Source: Panax quinquefolius (lineage: Eukaryota > Streptophyta > Magnoliopsida > Apiales > Araliaceae). From it: a stretch of DNA of 64,000 bases. How positions within the stretch are numbered: the stretch's first letter is position 1; each line of letters opens with the position of its first letter. Where the stretch lies: contig CM035173.1 in the NCBI GenBank assembly GCA_020205615.1, forward strand, positions 53,579,300 to 53,643,299. Reading direction: 5' to 3'. This document shows, in pieces, positions 24,917 through 37,130 of this stretch. The notes beneath the pieces were generated by a model, which was given only the letters and a program-made list of their open reading frames with translations, ran no database searches and had not been told where the DNA came from. Both the position numbers and the translations under genes were made by a program.

Positions 24917-25700
24917 CTTCGCTGGATCTGCTGAAATACCCTCATGGTCAATGACATGACCTAAAAATTATTCCTTTTCTAACCAAAATTCAAACTTAGT
25001 GAACTTCGCATAAGAATTCTCCTTCCTTAGTGTCTACAACACTAATCTTAGGTGTTCAACATGATCTTCTGGCGTCTTAGAATAGACTAGAATATCATTG
25101 ATAAACACCACGACGAACATGTCCAAATATTATTTGAACACTTTGTTCGTCATATCCATAAATATAGCTGGTGCATTAGTTAACCCAAATGACATCACTA
25201 GAAACTTGTAATGACCATAACGAGTCCTGAATGCTGTCTTTAGTACATCCATCTTCCTAACCTTCAACTAGTTATACCTCGTTCTTAAATCAATTTTAGA
25301 AAAATACTTAGCCCCTTTTAACTGATCAAAGAGATCATCGATCCTGGGCAATGGGTATTTATTCTTTATCATTAACTTGTTCAACTCACGATAGTCGATA
25401 CAAAGTCTTAATGATTTGTCCTTTTTCTTGACAAACAGTACCGGTGCTCCCCACGGCGAAACACTCAGTTGAATGTACTTCCTGTCCAATAGTTCTTGTA
25501 ATCGCACTATCAACTCCTTCATCTCCATGGCGCCATACGACACGGTGCCTCTGAAACCGGTGCCGCCTCGCATGATGTCTATTACAAACTCTGTCTCCCT
25601 ATCCGGCGGAAGACCCAACAATTCACTCGGAAATACATCGACGAATTCTCTAACTATAGGTATTTGTTCCATGGTTGCTACCACTCTCTGGGTATCAACA
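24917..25700 (-). pseudogene. G2 reverse transcriptase with altered active site
   Basis: Contains [19 protein letters not shown] and [11 protein letters not shown] followed by a TAG stop, at the same Gln codon as the stop in G1. The palm box reads [13 protein letters not shown] near 25100, so the first Asp of the catalytic pair is Asn. This would abolish polymerase activity even without the stops. Confidence 0.9.
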
Positions 25701-26170
25701 ACATGACACAGATAACCTACACATCCCTTCCTCAATAATTTCCTAGTTTGTGTCATGGTTAGACAACACGAACATCCCGATGATTTATTCCCGTAAAATA
25801 CTACCTGTGGTTATTTTAACATTCTAAGGTTCACACATTTCTTCTGACAATCTATAATTTCCCCATGGTTAACTAACCAATCCATTCCGAGAATCACGTC
25901 GAATTCTCATAACTTTATCTGTATCAAATCTACCGATAATTTACAACCCCGTATATCTACACAACAACTCCTATGAACATCTTCAACATGAATTATTTCT
26001 TCGTTTGCTACCTTAATATTTAAAGGTATAAGAAACTTTTCGGGAAGTAATCCTAATTCTCTAGCAAAATCACATGCTATAAACGAACAAGTAGCACCCG
26101 AGTCAAATAAAACGTAAGCATTTATGTCATTGATCGAAATAATACTCGCGATTTACGTCCCCGATGCAAA
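25701..26170 (-). pseudogene. G2 protease
   Basis: The minus strand from about 26150 to 25700 shows an aspartic protease with a FDSGAT-type active site near 26100 and a GMDWL-type motif near 25880. The frame is broken, and I read it from homology with G1. The piece at 25268-25756 begins in its C-terminal tail ([13 protein letters not shown]). Confidence 0.75.
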
Positions 26171-27286
26171 CGCATCATTTGATCTGTCATGTTAAAAGGT
26201 ACGGCCCATTAGCTGCTACCCCTACTGCTTTGGACCACTAATATCTAACTTACCACCATTAGTGCCCCTATTCCCGTCCGTCCCCTTCTTCGGATAATTC
26301 TTTGCCATGTGGTCAGTTGACCCACACACAAAGCATCCTTGGTTCTTTTTCGGACTTGGATAGTTAGGCAAGATATACCGTTCCTGTCCATAGTTGTAGC
26401 ATACGGCCTTCCCTTTGAGACAGACTCCTAAATGAGTCTTGCTAGAGGTCTTGCAGGCTTCCATCCTCCTCTTTGGGTCTCCTTGCTTCACTCTGGTATT
26501 CCCAGAGCTGAACGCCTTCCTCTTCTATCCCTCACCACTACCGCTGGCTCCTTCGACCTTTACTCCCCCATCCACTTTCCCCTTGCCCTTCTTGTCCTTG
26601 TAGTATTGACTCAGAGCCTCACTACCACCTTCGGCGATTATCGGCTTCTCTAAAATGGTTCCAAATGAAGTACTTTGGAACACCAAAATATAGTTATAGA
26701 GCCAGGGTTTCAAGCCCTGCTCGAACTGTCGTGCCTTCCTAACCTCGGTATCCACTTGGTGTGGAGCGAACCTCACCAATTCATTAATCTTGGCGGCGTA
26801 TTGGGGAACCGTCATGTCCCCTTATTTCAACTCAAGAAACCGCATCTCCATCCTTCCCTGGATGCTCGTGGGAAAGTAGTTCTCGAAGAATATCTCCTTG
26901 AACCTCTCCCATGTCAGATTCTCTATCCCGGCCCTAGCCTGGTTGGCTTCCCACCAAAAGTTGGCCTCTCCCTTCATCATATAGGTTACAAAGGCAACCT
27001 TTTGGGCCTCGTCGACATTTGCTATCACGAATGCCTTTTCTATTTCTTTCTCCCACGTTTGGGCTTCGATAGGGTCCGTAGTTCCTTTGAACTCCGGTGG
27101 ACCCACGCTTTTAAAATCCTTAAAGTTAGTAGCTCATGTTACTCTTGGATTTACGGGGATATCAGCCCATGTTCTACTAAATGCAGCTATTAAAAGGTTA
27201 ACAAACTCCTGCATAGGGTTAACCAGACCTCCCTCCGGTTGATTTATATTAGCTCCTTGATTACGTTGTACTCTTCTCGGTGGCAT
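26171..27286 (-). pseudogene. G2 gag
   Basis: Starts at ATG 27286 (MPPRRVQRNQG). The core is at 26822-27106 (MGPPEFKGTTDPIEAQTWEK, GEANFWWEANQAR) and 26525-26815 (VPQYAAKINELVRFAP, ARQFEQGLKPWLYNYI). The knuckle region at 26222-26491 shows CFVCGSTDHMAKNY, where the last Cys ligand is Tyr, and a still more damaged CYNYGQERYILPNY before it. RNA binding would be lost. Gag begins about 350 bases after ORF0 ends. Confidence 0.86.
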
Positions 27287-27637
27287 TTTGCTGAGACAAT
27301 AAACAACACATTTCATTATTATTCCTTTCTCGATATTAAACAATAACTTCAATATCCATTGCTCATTATTTTCCATAAAAAGGCTTATATTCATTCATTC
27401 ATTAGTAGTATAATACTACATCGCTTACATTACACACCCTAAAGTCGATTACATTACTTTCCGCTATTGCTTTCTAAAAATTGGGATTTACAAAAGACTA
27501 CCCTTTGTATATAAAAAGAGGGTTTTACGTCACTACTAAGTACAAAATATTTACATATCTAAACTACTCTATCTACTACTAGATTACATCATTCCTCAAG
27601 GCATTATCAAATCATTTTGGCAAGACCGACAATGATA

Positions 27638-28198
27638 TCACGGTAATAAGATGTCATGTCCCGCCTCTACCTCTACAGGATAACCACCACCGTCATTAGA
27701 AATCAGATAAGAACTCCTATGAGTATAGGACATTCTCCCTATCTTCTGCATTTTGATCTTTAGCTTCTCCTTGATCTCAAAAACCTCATGCTTCAACTCG
27801 TGGACTTTTTCCTTAGCCAAAATCCTCTCATCGTTTTCCTGTTCCCACATGGACTCCATGTCCGTCTTATCTTCTATGACTGCTTGGAGTTCTGCCTTTA
27901 GCTCCTTAACCTCCTGACAGTAATGGATATTTCTATCCAATAGTGACATAAACATTGACATCATCAACTCCCCAGGAGCTATCTCTGCTATTACTACTGT
28001 ATTGAAGGACACTACCTCCACCTCCTCCTCTATCATACCATCGAATATTGACATGAGGTTAGGATCCTCTGAGTCTCCAGACTCAATAACAACTATCTCA
28101 GGCTCTACCGCTATGGGGTTCAGTATAACCTCTATTTGGTTCACTGATTCTTCACTAACAACTTGTACATCTAACTGCATTCCATTTACTCCTAACAT
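27638..28198 (-). CDS. G2 ORF0: intact 186-residue acidic/coiled-coil protein between PBS and gag
   Basis: An uninterrupted frame runs from ATG 28198 (MLGVNGMQLDVQ) to a stop at 27638. The N-terminal half is acidic and hydrophobic (IVVIESGDSEDPN). A junction LLDRNIHYCQEVKELKAEL matches the ORF0 of G1 (VYDRNVELQDTVEEL) and A (LYDHNIEL). A Glu/Lys-rich coiled coil follows (EKVHELKHEVFEIKEKL), then a short basic and Gly-rich tail. No gag core, zinc knuckle, protease or membrane segment is visible. Its place, same strand and upstream of gag, suggests a first cistron on the genomic RNA. The function is unknown; being open while gag and pol are broken may be chance given its length. Confidence 0.65.
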   Translation of the reverse strand: MLGVNGMQLDVQVVSEESVNQIEVILNPIAVEPEIVVIESGDSEDPNLMSIFDGMIEEEVEVVSFNTVVIAEIAPGELMMSMFMSLLDRNIHYCQEVKELKAELQAVIEDKTDMESMWEQENDERILAKEKVHELKHEVFEIKEKLKIKMQKIGRMSYTHRSSYLISNDGGGYPVEVEAGHDILLP

Positions 28199-28364
28199 CT
28201 ACACAAAACAATTAAGTTGATTAGTACATGTCAGTAGAATAATAAAAACACATAACATAATCATAATGCATTTTAATAAGGTTATTTTCTTCTTTTACTT
28301 CTTTGACTTCTCTTAAGGTTATGACTTAAGGTTTTTAATCCCCCCTTAAGTTTTATAACCTAAT

Positions 28365-28376
28365 GCTTTGATACCA
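28365..28376 (-). promoter_or_regulatory. G2 primer binding site
   Basis: The minus strand reads TGGTATCAAAGC three bases from the LTR end, matching plant initiator tRNA-Met PBSs except for A in place of G. Confidence 0.85.
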
Positions 28377-28379
28377 ACC

Positions 28380-31300
28380 TGTGACGCCCCCAAATCTGGG
28401 TATCTTCTAACCTGATAGATAGTGTTACACGACACTACCATTCACACATACATTCAATTGAAAAGTCTCAAAGGAACGAATATATCTTCTTTATATTCAA
28501 AATAATATTAGCATTCCCCCATGTTCTTTATAACCATTACATTGTTCTTGTCATAATATCAAATATATTACAATCATTCACCCTATACTATTACATAAGT
28601 ATACTACGGGTTCGTCTTCACCATGCCTTTATCCTTGCTAGAGCCTTAGGTCCGTTCAATCTTAGCTGTGTTCATATGGTTCAAGCAAGAGTGAGCATGA
28701 CTAGCTCAACAAGTACAAAAATTCTAATAAACAACATGCTTGAAACATAGGAATCATATATATTCAATAACTGAACAATAGTTACGAAGTACTATTGATA
28801 ATTCAAAATAACACTTCTTTTCCTTCAAAACGTTTTACAATAACAATATTCAGTAAAACATCAATTCCGATCCAAGACCTTGAGCATTTCATAAGTTCTT
28901 TTGAAAAGGACATCTCGGCACTAAGCCTGTAAGTCTGACATTACTTACGAGCACCTTTAGGTGATCAGCCTATAGTACTCTATGTTGATCAACACTACAT
29001 TCATTAAACGTGTATACGTTTAAGTTGTGGCAACCTCACGTGCTTGTCGTTTGACGACAAAACATTTTTAGCATACTCAGTCTTCATTTGAAAACCACAC
29101 CAATATAACTTGGTAAACATTGACCATGCTTGATAGAAACATAATATAAGTCTAGCCGAAAGAATTGGCTTAGACTTCATCATACAATACTTCATGTGTA
29201 AGAATACATAAATCACAAAGCTTGTCCAGATTGAACTAGAACAAGGGTTAGAATACTTGCCTTTAGCGTCTACTATCGTTATAACACGTTCTTGTTTAAG
29301 TCTTTAAGTCTCTATTGTAATTGATAACATCACATAACACATTAGGTCATGAATGAACATACATGGTTCCTAATGTATCTTACCCTTCTTCTCAATCTAA
29401 TTATGACTTAGATTTCTTACTATTTATTGTGGCTTTCCATTCTGTTGTTCTTACATTGTCATTACATTCATATTCAATTGATTATCAACCTTTAATCATC
29501 ATACATTAAGCATCTAACAATGCCTTAACAATGTTATAATTAAGCCTTAGTTCATTACTAATGATTTACCATTCATGCTATACTTGCAAACTACCTTCTC
29601 TGTCCAAACCCTAGGGTTGGCACTGCGGTGCCACCACCCCTTCTTCTCTAAGCCATGCTGCCATACGCCCACTCAGTAGTGGGTAAAGACTCGAATCGTA
29701 AGCTACGGTGCTAGAGTCTCAACGTTATATGCCACGTCATGCGTGACTGACTCTCAGCAGAGGTCGAGACACCGTTCACAGTGTTTGATATACCATTTTG
29801 GCTCACAGCCATCATGCTACCAACTCAGGCCTCGTAAAAATTTGATGAGACTTTTTAATTTTTTCGAAACTCCTGACGATAACTTCTTTGTTATAAGTCC
29901 GAATTAGCTCATTCAAGAGCCTACGGTTCACAAATTACATACTCTACACGTTCATGTAAGAATTTTATCTATTAGACTTCGTTCGCTAAAAATTCACCTA
30001 TTAGTTCATTTTTAACGAAAACGGTAAACATTCGTGAACGTTCAATGCTCGTTTCTTCGTTCTAAGTCTGAATCTGGTCATTTTTGAGTCTGCAACTCTA
30101 TAATGCCAAATATGACTTACCTCCATTGAAAACCAACATTTTCGAGTTCAAACACAAAATACGACTTCTATTCCGAGAATTTCATGAATTCGACGATTAT
30201 CGTCCAATCGTGTAAATTCCGGTGAAACTTCATTACTAACGATCTGTTCAATGTTCTAAGTGGATTTTAACCATCATATGAACATTTTAAACTACTTATT
30301 ACATCAACTTTTTTCCAAGTTAGGTTTTGATTTATTCTTCTTAAGTTCATGACTTAACAACTTATAAACTACAAATTTTCATTCATTATGACTTATTATT
30401 GATTTAAGTCCTTTATCAATGTTCTCACATCATATCAAACATGCTAACCTCATATGACAAGTTCATCATAAGTTCATAACTTATTTAGGTTCAAGTTACT
30501 TATTCATTACTTATTTGGCTTAAGTCCATTGCTTATTCAATTCCTACATGTTCTTAGCATACATGTTCATTAAATTACACTTCTCTTATCATCCTACAAT
30601 GATAGAGATGGAAGATATAAGATCATAAGATCATTACCTTTGATGACTAACTTCTTCTTCTTGGAAATCTAACAATAGTTGTTGGACTTATAAGTGCTTA
30701 TTCTCTCTAACCAATAAGTTGCTTTGTATTGGAAGTTGTTAGTGTTTTGAACAATGAATAAATGACTAGCAAACTTCTTCTATTTATATAAAACTCAATG
30801 TTAGGGCATTATGGACATTATATCATCCCACCTCTTTTAATCACCTCCTTACTATTCATTTTCTTAACAACTAAGTCTACTTGCTAATCACTCATCTTTC
30901 TTGCATATCACATAACATATCCTATGCTTGGCCATTACATAAAGTACTTGGTCACCAAGTCTAACCCACATTAACATTGGTTTTCTCCATGGATTATGGC
31001 TAACCCATTAGATCATTACATTGGGCTTACTTCAATTAACTTAGCTTATTACTTGATGGGCTTGCATTAATAATCACTTGGGCTTGATATAAACCAACAC
31101 TTAGCTTAATCCCTAATACATCTTGGGCTTGTCCCTTGATGCATATTGGACTATTCAATTGTTACACAATCTTATAAGTCCATGTCTTTTAATTAAAAAC
31201 CTTATCACATATACTATACGTATAATCCTTGTATTCTAGCTTGTATATTAATTCGTAATATATGTTAGTCCATTCTCCATATATACTCATATAGTACTTC

Positions 31301-31725
31301 GTATTATACTTGCATTCAATACCTCGTACAATACCTACGTATCATACGATTAATATAATCTCTTCTTAATGCTCAATATTCTTAACGTTCTCTAATTAAG
31401 TCCGCATGCAAAATATTACATTTTCCATACGTAGATTATTATTACATAATTCATCTCACCTTGATATTATAACGTTACATATTTCTCAGAAGTTCAAAAT
31501 AATTCCCGAGCGGAAATTGATGAATAGTGTATTTTAGAAAATTTCTTGGAAAACTTTTATTTTCGTCTTGGAAATTCAAACACTTTAATTCATTCACATA
31601 GTTAAAATACTACGATGTTCTGACGTTTCTAGGTTATAGAATGACATTCATCTTATCAACACGTAATAATAAGAAACAATATTATTTTATTCATTATAAA
31701 AGGTTCGATTTTCTGGGGCGTTACA
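28380..31725 (-). repeat. G2 5' LTR (3346 bp)
   Basis: Plus strand runs from TGTGACGCCCCC to GGGGCGTTACA and pairs with 19389-22751. It contains TATAAATA (minus) at 30781-30788. The block at about 29622-29834 is strongly diverged from its partner. The open frame at 29004-29216 is incidental. Confidence 0.93.
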
Positions 31726-31730
31726 GGGAT
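31726..31730. repeat. G2 target site duplication, right (GGGAT)
   Basis: GGGAT immediately after TTACA; matches 19384-19388. Confidence 0.94.
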
Positions 31731-32845
31731 AATACCTAACACGACATCTTTTGATTGCACCGCGTCCTGCACCGTCATGTTAAAGGTTCTGGCTATGGGT
31801 TTGTTTAATGACGTTGGTCCAACAATGGTCAATGTACCTCCACTGCTACCTCCCTTGCATCCCGTTGTCTCTCCAACTTTCTTCTTAGGGCACTCGCGAG
31901 CAAAATGATCCTTTGACCCGCAGGTGTAGCAAACATTCTTCTTGGGTTAATTGCAATTTGGGGTAATGTGACCCTCTTGGCCACAGTTAAAGCATACACG
32001 CTTCCCCCTTAGGCACATACTCATGTGAAACCTCCCACATGTAGCACATACTTCAAACTTGTTCTTCTGCTGGTTACACTGCTGGTTTCCAGCACCCACA
32101 TTTGTACTCCACTTTCTCTTCAGGTTATTGTTACCATTTCCACCATTGTTAGCTTCGCCCTCACTCTTCTTCTTTCTCTGCTCTTGATTGTATTTTATTC
32201 TGACCTTTCGCCTCCACCTTCAAATGAGAATTGTCTTCTCCAAGATCATTTGTAAATGTCTTCAATTTGAAACATAGAGACCCTACTGTACAACCAGGGT
32301 TTCAATCCCTGCTCAAACCTCTTATCCTTGCGCTCATCTGTGTTAACTTGATATGGTGCAAACATCGCCAACTCGTTAAATTGTGCGACATATTCCGATA
32401 CCGTCATTGATCCCTGCTTCAATTCTAGAAACTGCACCTCCATCTGATTCTTCGAACTCTCTAGGAAATAAGTCTCAAAAAATATATCCTTAAGCCTATC
32501 CCAAGTCATCACCCCTTGACCTCCTCGAGTTTTATTGGCTTGTCACCAATAACTAGCCTCTGCTTTCAACATAAATGTTGCAAAAGCAATCTTCTAATTC
32601 TCACCTACTCTAGCAACATCGAAAACTTTCTCTATCTCAATGATTCAGGTCTATGCCTCAACTGGATTCATGGACCCATGGAATTCTGGTGGTCCAACAG
32701 CCTTGAAATCCTTAAAAGTTGTAGCTTGATTCTGCAATGCTCTCGTCAGTAACGTCACTAACTGCTAAACAGGGTTAGCCTCAGCGTTGTTGTTATTGGT
32801 AGATCCCTCAGGGGTTCATTGTCGTGGTTGACGTCTTGGAGGCAT
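31731..32845 (-). pseudogene. G1 gag and start of protease
   Basis: Starts at ATG 32845 (MPPRRQPRQ). The core piece at 32246-32512 shows MTWDRLKDIFFETYF, VSEYVAQFNELAMFAPYQV and KRFEQGLKPWLYS. Downstream, near 31900-32010, two intact CCHC knuckles are readable (CFNCGQEGHITPNC and CYTCGSKDHFAREC), with an in-frame stop between them. The protease N-terminus begins near 31790 and is cut by G2 at 31730. Stops and at least one frameshift near 32245 make it non-functional. Confidence 0.85.
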
Positions 32846-33130
32846 TTTATGTTAAAATATTGTCATTAGATTGCTATTCAATCTTCTAGGTATTATGTAC
32901 TTAGTTTTCACATCACAAAATTACCACATAACACACAATATCTTGAATAAATACTAACTTTTATTCATTCATAATATTTTTAAACATAATAATGATAGCA
33001 TTCCTGCTATCTTCATCACTTTCATGAACTACAAAAGTTTTAAGATAACTTCATCATCATCATATCCCATGGGTTATATCATACCCGGGATGTACATCTT
33101 ATTTATTCACTAATCACATAGTAATTACCT

Positions 33131-33892
33131 TCATGACGACCTAATAAAATACTGCATAGCCTTATAACGCTCCTCTTCCATGATACAGAACATTGTTAGA
33201 CGATCTAACATGTACGATGGCAGTGTCTTGAACTGAATTGGATAACACATGACCCGATCTTGAGCTCGATTGATCACAGTGTTGAAAAAACTATTCATCT
33301 CATCCATCTTGATCTTCTTTACTTGTACCTCTCTCTCTACTACCCCGGCTCGTTTAGAAGCTTCCTCGTACGCGTCTTCGGCTCTTGCCCTCTTAGTAGA
33401 CTCTTCTTTCAGCATGTTCTTCAACTCTGCGATCTCTTCTGTCAGTTGCTCATTCGCTCCTTCAGTGTGAATCAACTTCCCTTTGACATTACTAACACGT
33501 TCATCTAGATCTTGGATCTCTTTATCCTTCTGCGCCATTGAGGTCTTCTGTTCAGCTACTATCTCTTCCAACTCCTCGACGGTATCCTGAAGTTCAACAT
33601 TACGGTCGTATACTTCATCGTACATACGTGCAGCGATCGAGTTTAGTGGAGTCTCTTCCTCCTCGTTCTCCTCATCCTCATCCGACTGTGGCAGCTTAAT
33701 GGGGTCCTCCTCGTCCTTCTCTATCTCATCATCCTCATCAGGTAAACCCTCCTGCTCAACCACAGTGACCAGCGGAGATGTTTCTCGTGGTAGTAGTTAT
33801 TCCCAAACCACCTGAATATCTCGAGGCTCATCCTCTCTAGGCATCTGGGATCCTTCCTCCCTAGCCTGACTGGATTCTCCTACATTAGCCAT
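33131..33892 (-). pseudogene. G1 ORF0: acidic/coiled-coil protein between PBS and gag
   Basis: Starts at ATG 33892 (MANVGESSQARE, like MSKVEGSSQARE in A). One stop (TAA at 33797-33799) replaces a codon that is Gln in A. The rest, 210 codons, is open. An acidic stretch (DEEDPIKLPQSDEDEENEEEE) is followed by AARMYDEVYDRNVELQDTV, a long predicted coiled coil (EELEEIVAEQKTSM through EEASKRAGVVER), then INRAQDRVMCYPIQFK and a short tail. The gap to gag is about 285 bases. It has no gag-like domain. The function is unknown; homologues are seen in A and, more distantly, in G2. Confidence 0.75.
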
Positions 33893-34083
33893 CCTGACAA
33901 TAAAATTTTAAGTTTTAATTACTAAGCATTACTACTCGACACTCACGAGCACATAGGTTACAACCACATAAGCACATAAGTGTTTTATTATTTTTTTCTT
34001 AAAACTCGATAAGAGTTTATCACCACTATCTTTTCAAAGGTTAGTTCCTAAGGATTTTCCCCACCTAAGGTTCATAACCTAAA

Positions 34084-34095
34084 GCTTTGATACCA
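34084..34095 (-). promoter_or_regulatory. G1 primer binding site
   Basis: The minus strand reads TGGTATCAAAGC three bases after the 5' LTR, identical to that of G2. Confidence 0.86.
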
Positions 34096-34098
34096 ACC

Positions 34099-36303
34099 TG
34101 TGACACCCCCAAATCTGGGTACTTCATTCCCCTAAGACTTGGTGTTCACTTTCCGTACATTCATACTATCTACCCAAATATGGTAATATTTAAACCATAA
34201 ATCCTCCCATTAAAGGGTTACATCATTAAATCAAAAAGTCTCCCAGGTTATCTAACCTTTATCATAAATCAAGTGTGGAAATGAAAATAGTTACATCACA
34301 TCATTTAAATAAAGTCTATTAACATAAAAGCCAATAAATTACAAGTCTTCATCACTTGTACATTTTTCCTCTTCCTTTGTTTGTGGTAGGTTCATCGACC
34401 TTCTCAACCTTAGCTACAATAATTATATCTATGCAAGAGTGAGCAAAACAAATGCTCACTAGATATAGCAATGAACAACCAGAGAATAATAATTGCCAAT
34501 GAATAGGCTCATCAAAACTGAATAATACTCTCTCAATGATAACCAAAAACTGGAATCAAAATATGAAATATATCTGAGGGACATAAGACCACGAACTATG
34601 TCCACGGTTACAAGTAATCTTTCAACTTTAACCTAAAGAGTTATACTGTAGGGACCTCACGTACTTTGGAGGATCAACCCTCTGTACCATGTATTGTGCA
34701 CAAACATCTAAACGCATCGCGTACCCCAATAATAGGGTTGTTCTTCTCAGTTTTAGAGTACAAGTCCGTACCAAAGAAAGTTTGGTTTAGATAAACTTTT
34801 AAGGGTAATTTTGAGTTTCATGATCATCAACTGAAGGATTAGTTGAATCAACAAAGTTTAATAACACTACGGTTGATAAATAACAACATAATATAGACAA
34901 TTGAAAATCATAGGTGAACCAACTTTATGTTAAACTCATGCTTGGAAATAACTAGAAGCATAAGCATTGAATAAAATGACAAACCTTTGCTTGAACAATA
35001 ATAAGCTAGGGATATGATTATGTCGAATTAGAAATTGAATTACTGAACATAAATTAACTGATAGCAAGCTGAAAACAAAAACTTGCTCAACATAATAATA
35101 ACTTGTGCAAAGTAATTTAAAATAAGACAGCTCAATATTAGAGACTAGAGTTCAAGAAGTTGCATTCATTATAAAGGAATGAAACTTAACAAACATGCTT
35201 AACTATAAACAAGTTAGAGTAGATCAACAATGATTAGAATTCAAAGTTTGCTCAATAAAAGTTTAGGGTAAGAAACTTGCTCAATAAAAGTTTAGAGTAA
35301 GGAACTTGCCTCGTGTGCAAGCTATAAATTTACAACTCACGTTCACCTACACATAGTATTAGAATCACAATATTTATTAGATCTAATAACATCCACTTTC
35401 CAAAACAACACTCACTTCTAGTTAAATTTGTTATTTTAGTACAAGTCCTACTTTACCATACACATTTCAGAATAACAAGTGTTAATTTCACAACACTTAT
35501 TCATTATTCATTAAGTTTCTTAAAACATAACATATCATTTTCACAACTTACTAATTTTACACTTTAGAATTACTAACCACGTGATGCGATTCATTTTTAA
35601 CCTCTTCATTACATGTTTCTCAAATTAACACAATATTAGACCAAGTTATAATGTGTATCCAAAGTTTGCAGAAGTAGCAGGCTGCACTGGATCTGATTGA
35701 CTACTGGCGCGGCCGTGCCATGGTTACCTTAGAGTCCGGCGCACCCACGCTCGGCACCATTACCAGTTATGTAGAACGCGAGTTTCGACTCTGTTCTAAG
35801 TTAACTATCACGAATTTCATCCACAAAACAATAAATTAAACTTACCCAATTGATATAGAACTCATATATACATGGTTTCTCACATATATGCTAACTTGGA
35901 ACAATTAAACAACAACTACAACTAATTTAAATCCTTTAAATTCCATGGTTTATACAAAAATACCATTTTTGACATCCTTTACAAAAATCATCACTGTGAT
36001 CACAATTCTTGTCCAAATTAACTCATTCACACTACGTTCTCTTCGTTTCATAATGAACTAACATATTCAAGGCTCAATTTACAGATTGGTTTACAAATTA
36101 ACCACCAAATTTGGTACTTTCACAAGCCATATATAAAAGCATGTACTGTAAATACTTTTCTTCCTTTTTAAACGTAATTAGCATAGAAATTCTTGTCTAA
36201 ATACTAGTTCTAATCACCACAAACACATACAATCATAAGTAATCAGTTGTATAACAACAATTCAAAAAAATTGAATTCACAGAACTTGAAATTCATACCG
36301 TAG

Positions 36304-36352
<49 letters not shown>

Positions 36353-37125
36353 GGTTATGGAAAATACATTTTCTTGCTTTGAATAATCCTTGCTAATCAC
36401 AGATAATTATTTTGGAATCACAGACTTTCTCTTAAACTCTCTCTAATCCTCTGTAATTTTCTTCGTCTTTCTTCTTAGTATCTGTATAGGCCAACTATTA
36501 CTATGCGTAAGAATAAAACTGATAACTAAGACATTATACGCACACTTAAAATATCAGTTACAAAACTTAAGCGCTCATCAGTTATAAAATATATATTATT
36601 TATTATTTGATTTATTTAATTTATTATAATTATAACTCAAAATTCAAAAGCCATAAGACTTTGTTTGGCAAAAACTCTTTAAAATAACGACTTAATATTT
36701 TAAGCCTTGTCTGGGTAAATCCATTTAATTTATTTTAATAAATTATTACACTATAGTTTATAATATCATATTATTTATTTGGATCCCATATCCAACATTA
36801 TTTAAATAAACTAATTACACATACTAAAGTTTAAATAAATTTTCAAGTTAAACAAATATCACAAAATTATAATCTCATTATAATTTATTTAATGAATTAA
36901 CATATCACTTTCATTATTAAATTAAAACAACAATATAACCATTCATATAATTTTTAACAACTCTCTAACTATTATATTAAATTAAATTAGAATGTTATCT
37001 AATAATTTTAATTCACAAATATTTACTAACAACAACCACATCAATCAAATAACAATTACATCAATAAAGTATTTATTTAACTTAATAAATATTTTAAATT
37101 ACAAATAAAATCTTGGATTGTTACA
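34099..37125 (-). repeat. G1 5' LTR (3027 bp)
   Basis: Plus strand runs from TGTGACACC to ATTGTTACA. It pairs with 12855-15885. It has a longer (TA)n run at about 36307-36344 than its partner, which has TACA repeats before the run. The block at 35652-35778 is poorly conserved. No gene. Confidence 0.93.
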
Positions 37126-37130
37126 CAATA
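37126..37130. repeat. G1 target site duplication, right (CAATA)
   Basis: CAATA directly after TTACA; matches 12850-12854. Confidence 0.93.

Larger units (their letters stand above)
19389..31725 (-). mobile_element. G2: Tekay-like chromovirus inserted in G1 protease
   Basis: This is a 12.3-kb element with 3.35-kb LTRs, an iMet-type PBS, ORF0, gag, protease, RT, RNase H, integrase with chromodomain and a PPT. It lies in the same orientation as G1 and has perfect GGGAT duplications. Its LTRs start TGTGACGCCCCC rather than TGTGACACCCCC and differ from the G1 LTRs over most of their length, so it is a separate subfamily. RT carries FIND instead of the catalytic FIDD, and the gag knuckles have lost metal ligands. 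Confidence 0.94.
12855..37125 (-). mobile_element. G1: Tekay-like chromovirus (Ty3/gypsy), split by G2
   Basis: The element has two LTRs of about 3.03 kb, an iMet-type PBS, ORF0, gag with two CCHC knuckles, protease, RT, RNase H, integrase with chromodomain, and a PPT. It is flanked by perfect CAATA duplications. Without G2 it is about 11.9 kb. G2 sits at the N-terminal edge of the protease; removing G2 and one GGGAT makes the reading frame continuous in my reading. The chromodomain type and gene content suggest the Tekay/Del lineage. Most genes have stops, and the first integrase Asp reads Glu. It is inserted in the LTR shared by A and B. Confidence 0.93.

Noticed and set aside
26675..27193. 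172-codon plus-strand frame
   Set aside because: Antisense shadow of G2 gag, whose minus-strand frames carry clear gag motifs.
33260..33508. 82- and 66-codon plus-strand frames
   Set aside because: Antisense shadows of the G1 ORF0 coiled coil.
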